A stretch of DNA of 64,000 nt, taken from positions 3,000,001 through 3,064,000 of the forward strand of contig NZ_CP029193.1 in NCBI RefSeq assembly GCF_008642355.1, read 5' to 3'. How positions within the stretch are numbered: the stretch's first letter is position 1; every line of letters starts with the position of its first letter. Below are positions 60,884 through 64,000 of the stretch, one piece after another. This stretch comes from Streptomyces venezuelae. GTDB taxonomy: Bacteria > Actinomycetota > Actinomycetes > Streptomycetales > Streptomycetaceae. The position numbers were made by a program, and so were the translations under genes. The notes under the pieces are model-generated. The model did not search any database. It worked only from the letters and a program-made list of their open reading frames with translations, and was not told the DNA's origin.

Positions 60884-63412
60884 ATGAGCGACGAGCCGCA
60901 GCAGCAGGGCAAGCAGGGTCCTGTCCGGCGCCCGCGCTGGGCGTCCAGGGAGCCGCAGGACACGCCCGCTGAGACCGCGGAGGCGGAGGCGGGAACGACC
61001 GCGGAGGCGGGGGCGACCGCGGAGAACCCGCAGGTGGCCGACGGAGCCGCCGCCGGGGCCGCCCCCGAAGGGAAGAAGGGCAAGAAGCCCAAGCGGCCCA
61101 AGCGCAAGGGCTGGCGGCGGATCTTCCCCACCTGGCGCATGGTCCTCGGCGGTTTCATCCTGATCATCCTGCTGTGCGTCGGCGGCTTCATGGCCGGCTA
61201 CATGCTGGTCGACATCCCGGCCGCGAACTCCGCGGCCACCAAGCAGAGCAACGTCTACCTCTACGCCGACGGCACCCAGATCGCCCGCGACGGCGAGGTC
61301 AACCGCGAGAAGGTGCCCCTCAAGGAAGTGCCGCTGCACGTCCAGCGCGCCGTGCTCGCCGCCGAGGACCGCGACTTCTACGGCGAGTCCGCGGTCGACC
61401 CCAAGGCCATGATCCGCGCGGCCTGGAACACCGTCACCGGCAAGGGCAAGCAGTCCGGCTCCACCATCACCCAGCAGTACGTGAAGAACTACTACCTGGG
61501 ACAGGAGCAGACGGTCACCCGCAAGGTGAAGGAGTTCTTCATCTCGATCAAGCTGGACCGCGAGGTGAGCAAGGACGACATCCTCGAGGGCTACCTGAAC
61601 ACCAGCTACTTCGGCCGCAACGCCTACGGCGTGCAGGCCGCCGCCCAGGCGTACTACGGGAAGAACGTCAAGGACCTCTCCGTCGCCCAGGGCGCCTACC
61701 TCGCCACGCTCCTCAACTCCCCCAACGCCTACGACGTCGCCACGCACCCCGAGAACAAGCCGCGCGCGGCGGGCCGCTGGAACTACGTCCTGGACGGCAT
61801 GGTCAGCGAGGGCTGGCTCGACAAGTCCGAGCGGACGAAGACGAAGTTCCCGATGCCCGACGAGGCGAAGGGCGCGGCGGGCCTGTCCGGGCAGCGCGGC
61901 TACGTCGTGAAGGCCGTGGAGGACTATCTGACGGCCAACAAGATCATCGATGAGGAAACCCTCGCCAAGGGCGGCTACCGCATCACCACGACCCTCCAGA
62001 AGGACCGCATGGACGCCTTCAAGGAGGCCGTCGACGAGCAGGTGATGTCGAAGGTCGACAAGGGCGCCCGCAAGGTCGACCGCAACGTCCGCGCGGGCGG
62101 CGCCTCCATCGACCCGGCCACCGGCAAGGTCGTCGCGATGTACGGAGGCATCGACTACACCAAGCAGTACGTCAACAACGCGACCCGCCGCGACTACCAG
62201 GTCGGCTCCACGTTCAAGCCGTTCGTCTTCACCTCCGCCGTGGAGAACGGCTCGGTCACCCAGGACGGCCGCCCCATCACCCCGAACACCGTGTACGACG
62301 GCACCAACAAGCGGCCGGTGCAGGGCTGGAGCGGCGGATCGTACGCCCCGGAGAACGAGGACCACGTCGACTACGGCGACGTCACCGTCCGCACCGCCAC
62401 CGACAAGTCCGTGAACTCGGTGTACGCGCAGATGGCCGTCGACGTCGGCTCCGACAAGGTCAAGGAGACCGCCATCGCCCTCGGCGTCCCCGAGAACACC
62501 CCCGACCTGACCGCGTCCCCGTCGATCGCGCTCGGCCCCTCCACCGCGAGCGTCCTGGACATGACCGAGGCCTACGCGACGCTCGCCAACCACGGCAAGC
62601 ACGGCACGTACACCCTCGTCGAGAAGATCAGCAAGGACGGCAGCGAGATCGAACTGCCGGAGCCGAAGACCGCGCAGGCCGTGACCCGCGAAGCCGCCGA
62701 CACCACCACGTCGGTCCTGCAGAGCGTCGTCCAGGGCGGCACCGGCACGGCGGCACAGGGCGCGGGCCGCCCGGCCGCGGGCAAGACGGGCACGGCCGAG
62801 AACGACACGGCGGCCTGGTTCGCCGGCTACACCCCCGAGCTCGCGACGGTCGTCGCCGTCATGGGCCAGGACCCGGAGACCGGCGCCCACACCCCGCTGT
62901 ACGGCGCGCTCGGCGAGACCCGCATCAACGGCGGCGCCTACCCCGCGCGCGTCTGGGCCCAGTTCACCGAGGCCGCCCTCAAGGGCAAGCCCGTCAAGGA
63001 CTTCGACCTGGAGCTGGAGCAGGGCGCGGACATTCCGGAGGTGCCGGACCCGACGACGGGCGGCACCGAGGAGCCCGGCACCGACGGCGGCACGGACGGC
63101 GGCCCCGACACCGGCGGCACGACCGACGGCGGCACCACCGGCGACCAGGACACCGGAGGCACCACCACCGGCGGCCAGGACACCGGCGGCCAGACAGGCG
63201 GCCAGACGGGGGGCCAGAACGGCGGCCAGACCGGCGGACAGGAAACCGGCGGCCAGAACACCGGAGGCCCCACCGACGGCGGCGCCACCGACGGCGGCCC
63301 CACCGACGGGGGCGCCCAAGGCGGGCCGACGGGCGGCACCGACCCGGCAGGAGGGGCGGTCGACGGCGGGACGGACGACGGCGGAGGGATCGGCGGCCTC
63401 ACGGACGGTTGA
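60884..63412 (+). CDS. Bifunctional class A penicillin-binding protein
   Basis: An 842-aa PBP. A charged cytosolic start (to 84) and one helix (MVLGGFILIILLCVGGFMAG) lead to the GT51 glycosyltransferase (catalytic Glu161 in LAAEDRDFYGE, then STITQQYVKNYYLG) and the transpeptidase with SxxK Ser442 (GSTFKPF), SxN 509-511 (KSVNSVY) and KTG 634-636 (AGKTGTAEN). From about 680 a Gly/Thr/Gln-rich tail of 160 residues repeats GGQTGGQ and DGGTDGG units. It polymerises and cross-links peptidoglycan outside the membrane. Confidence 0.95.
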   Translation: MSDEPQQQGKQGPVRRPRWASREPQDTPAETAEAEAGTTAEAGATAENPQVADGAAAGAAPEGKKGKKPKRPKRKGWRRIFPTWRMVLGGFILIILLCVGGFMAGYMLVDIPAANSAATKQSNVYLYADGTQIARDGEVNREKVPLKEVPLHVQRAVLAAEDRDFYGESAVDPKAMIRAAWNTVTGKGKQSGSTITQQYVKNYYLGQEQTVTRKVKEFFISIKLDREVSKDDILEGYLNTSYFGRNAYGVQAAAQAYYGKNVKDLSVAQGAYLATLLNSPNAYDVATHPENKPRAAGRWNYVLDGMVSEGWLDKSERTKTKFPMPDEAKGAAGLSGQRGYVVKAVEDYLTANKIIDEETLAKGGYRITTTLQKDRMDAFKEAVDEQVMSKVDKGARKVDRNVRAGGASIDPATGKVVAMYGGIDYTKQYVNNATRRDYQVGSTFKPFVFTSAVENGSVTQDGRPITPNTVYDGTNKRPVQGWSGGSYAPENEDHVDYGDVTVRTATDKSVNSVYAQMAVDVGSDKVKETAIALGVPENTPDLTASPSIALGPSTASVLDMTEAYATLANHGKHGTYTLVEKISKDGSEIELPEPKTAQAVTREAADTTTSVLQSVVQGGTGTAAQGAGRPAAGKTGTAENDTAAWFAGYTPELATVVAVMGQDPETGAHTPLYGALGETRINGGAYPARVWAQFTEAALKGKPVKDFDLELEQGADIPEVPDPTTGGTEEPGTDGGTDGGPDTGGTTDGGTTGDQDTGGTTTGGQDTGGQTGGQTGGQNGGQTGGQETGGQNTGGPTDGGATDGGPTDGGAQGGPTGGTDPAGGAVDGGTDDGGGIGGLTDG

Positions 63413-63421
63413 CGCGGCTCC

Positions 63422-64000
63422 TCAGCCGTAGGTCCCCCACCGGCGCCCGATGGTGTCGTACCCGTACCGGGGCAGGCCCTTGATGGCGCTGGTACGGAAC
63501 GGGCGGCCCCCGTCGTCGACGCGCACCGTGCCCTGGCGGCCCTGGGACGACCAGTCCAGCTCCAGGTACCACCGGCAGTCGCACGAACGGGTCCCGGCGT
63601 CGACCAGCAGCACCTCGGGATCCTTCGCCGACACGCGGTAGGGCATGCGCACGGCCGGGATCGGCGTGCCCGTGTCGTTCCCGGGGACCGCGCGCGCGAT
63701 CGGACGGTCCTTGTCCAGGTCCACGGCGAACATGCGGGGCGTGACCGCGCCACCGCACCCCAGGTCCATGCGGTACGCGTTGCCCTTCACCGGCGCCGCA
63801 CGGCCCACCACGCGCACGCGCAGCGCCTCCAGCACGACGGCGGTGTCGCTGCGCCCCTGCACCGACAGCCGCACGAGCGTCTCGCCGCCGTGCACCGCCT
63901 TCTGCGTCGCCGCCCAGGGCACCGCGTCCTGCGGGGCGGGGGGCGGGGGGACCTGGCTCGGCGGCTTGGCGACGACGTAGTCGTGACCGCAGCCGAGCTT
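63422..64000 (-). CDS. C-terminal part of a probable XRE-type large protein
   Basis: The frame is open to the right edge, so the start is missing. The visible 190 residues form a beta-rich domain with CGHDYV, GGETLVRLSVQGR, MDLGCGGAVTPRMFAVDLD and CDCRWYLELDWSSQGR, ending RWGTYG. I recall this domain at the C-terminus of large Streptomyces proteins that start with a helix-turn-helix; that cannot be checked here. It ends nine bases from the convergent PBP gene. Confidence 0.72.
   Translation of the reverse strand, partial: KLGCGHDYVVAKPPSQVPPPPAPQDAVPWAATQKAVHGGETLVRLSVQGRSDTAVVLEALRVRVVGRAAPVKGNAYRMDLGCGGAVTPRMFAVDLDKDRPIARAVPGNDTGTPIPAVRMPYRVSAKDPEVLLVDAGTRSCDCRWYLELDWSSQGRQGTVRVDDGGRPFRTSAIKGLPRYGYDTIGRRWGTYG

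Overview
The window is about 72% G+C chromosomal DNA with Streptomyces gene content and order: strong GC3 bias, GTG/ATG starts, a cslA-glxA-cslZ hyphal-tip polysaccharide locus, class E and class F sortases, an anti-sigma/XRE/DUF397 triad and many GntR/IclR/ROK regulators. The stretch from the AA10 monooxygenase to cslZ follows the order I recall around SCO2833-SCO2838 of S. coelicolor, so the organism is almost certainly a Streptomyces or a very close relative. There is no rRNA, no CRISPR array, no integrase and no secondary-metabolite synthase.

Layout. 1-10.4 kb: the end of an amino-acid ABC ATPase, an IclR regulator, a DedA protein, a two-component system, an acyl-CoA ligase, an AA10 LPMO with a DasR-like box, a P-loop kinase with an SPFH protein, and a secreted NlpC-like/peptidoglycan-binding protein. 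Two identical tRNA-Lys(CUU) genes in opposite orientation bracket most of this stretch. 10.4-19.8 kb: a FadR-type regulator, cslA-glxA with convergent cslZ, a GAF-ANTAR protein, a class F sortase with a membrane-anchored companion, and a NagD-type phosphatase. 19.8-26.6 kb: a complete aminophosphonate uptake and degradation operon (GntR, FAD oxidoreductase, phosphonatase-like HAD, ATPase, two permeases, binding protein). 26.6-30.4 kb: an LAETG sortase substrate, a ROK regulator, a Gfo/Idh/MocA dehydrogenase and a UPF0303 protein.

30.4-35.1 kb is an accessory cluster: a viperin-like radical SAM enzyme, a NUDIX hydrolase, a TPR protein with an unusual C-terminal domain, a trypsin-fold protein that appears to lack its catalytic serine, and a membrane-anchored helical protein. 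It is the best candidate in the window for an undescribed signalling or defence module. 35.2-43.4 kb is housekeeping and transport: a FAH-family hydrolase, a YidC-like insertase with a DUF6412-like protein, HxlR with a divergent MFS exporter, an SSS symporter with a DUF3311 protein, sortase E, and a SEC-C protein.

43.5-47.9 kb is visibly richer in A/T and carries a NaeI-family restriction-modification island: an unknown 298-aa protein, the restriction enzyme with all catalytic residues identifiable, Vsr, a C5-cytosine methyltransferase and an HNH endonuclease. It abuts a typical Streptomyces regulatory triad (HATPase anti-sigma factor, XRE/DUF5753, DUF397). 49.9-64 kb returns to the core: a nucleoside deaminase, a DJ-1/AraC regulator coupled to an MFS transporter, DUF445, an SGNH hydrolase, a DUF1707 protein, a three-gene ABC-2 exporter, a bifunctional penicillin-binding protein with a Gly-rich tail, and a truncated protein at the right edge.
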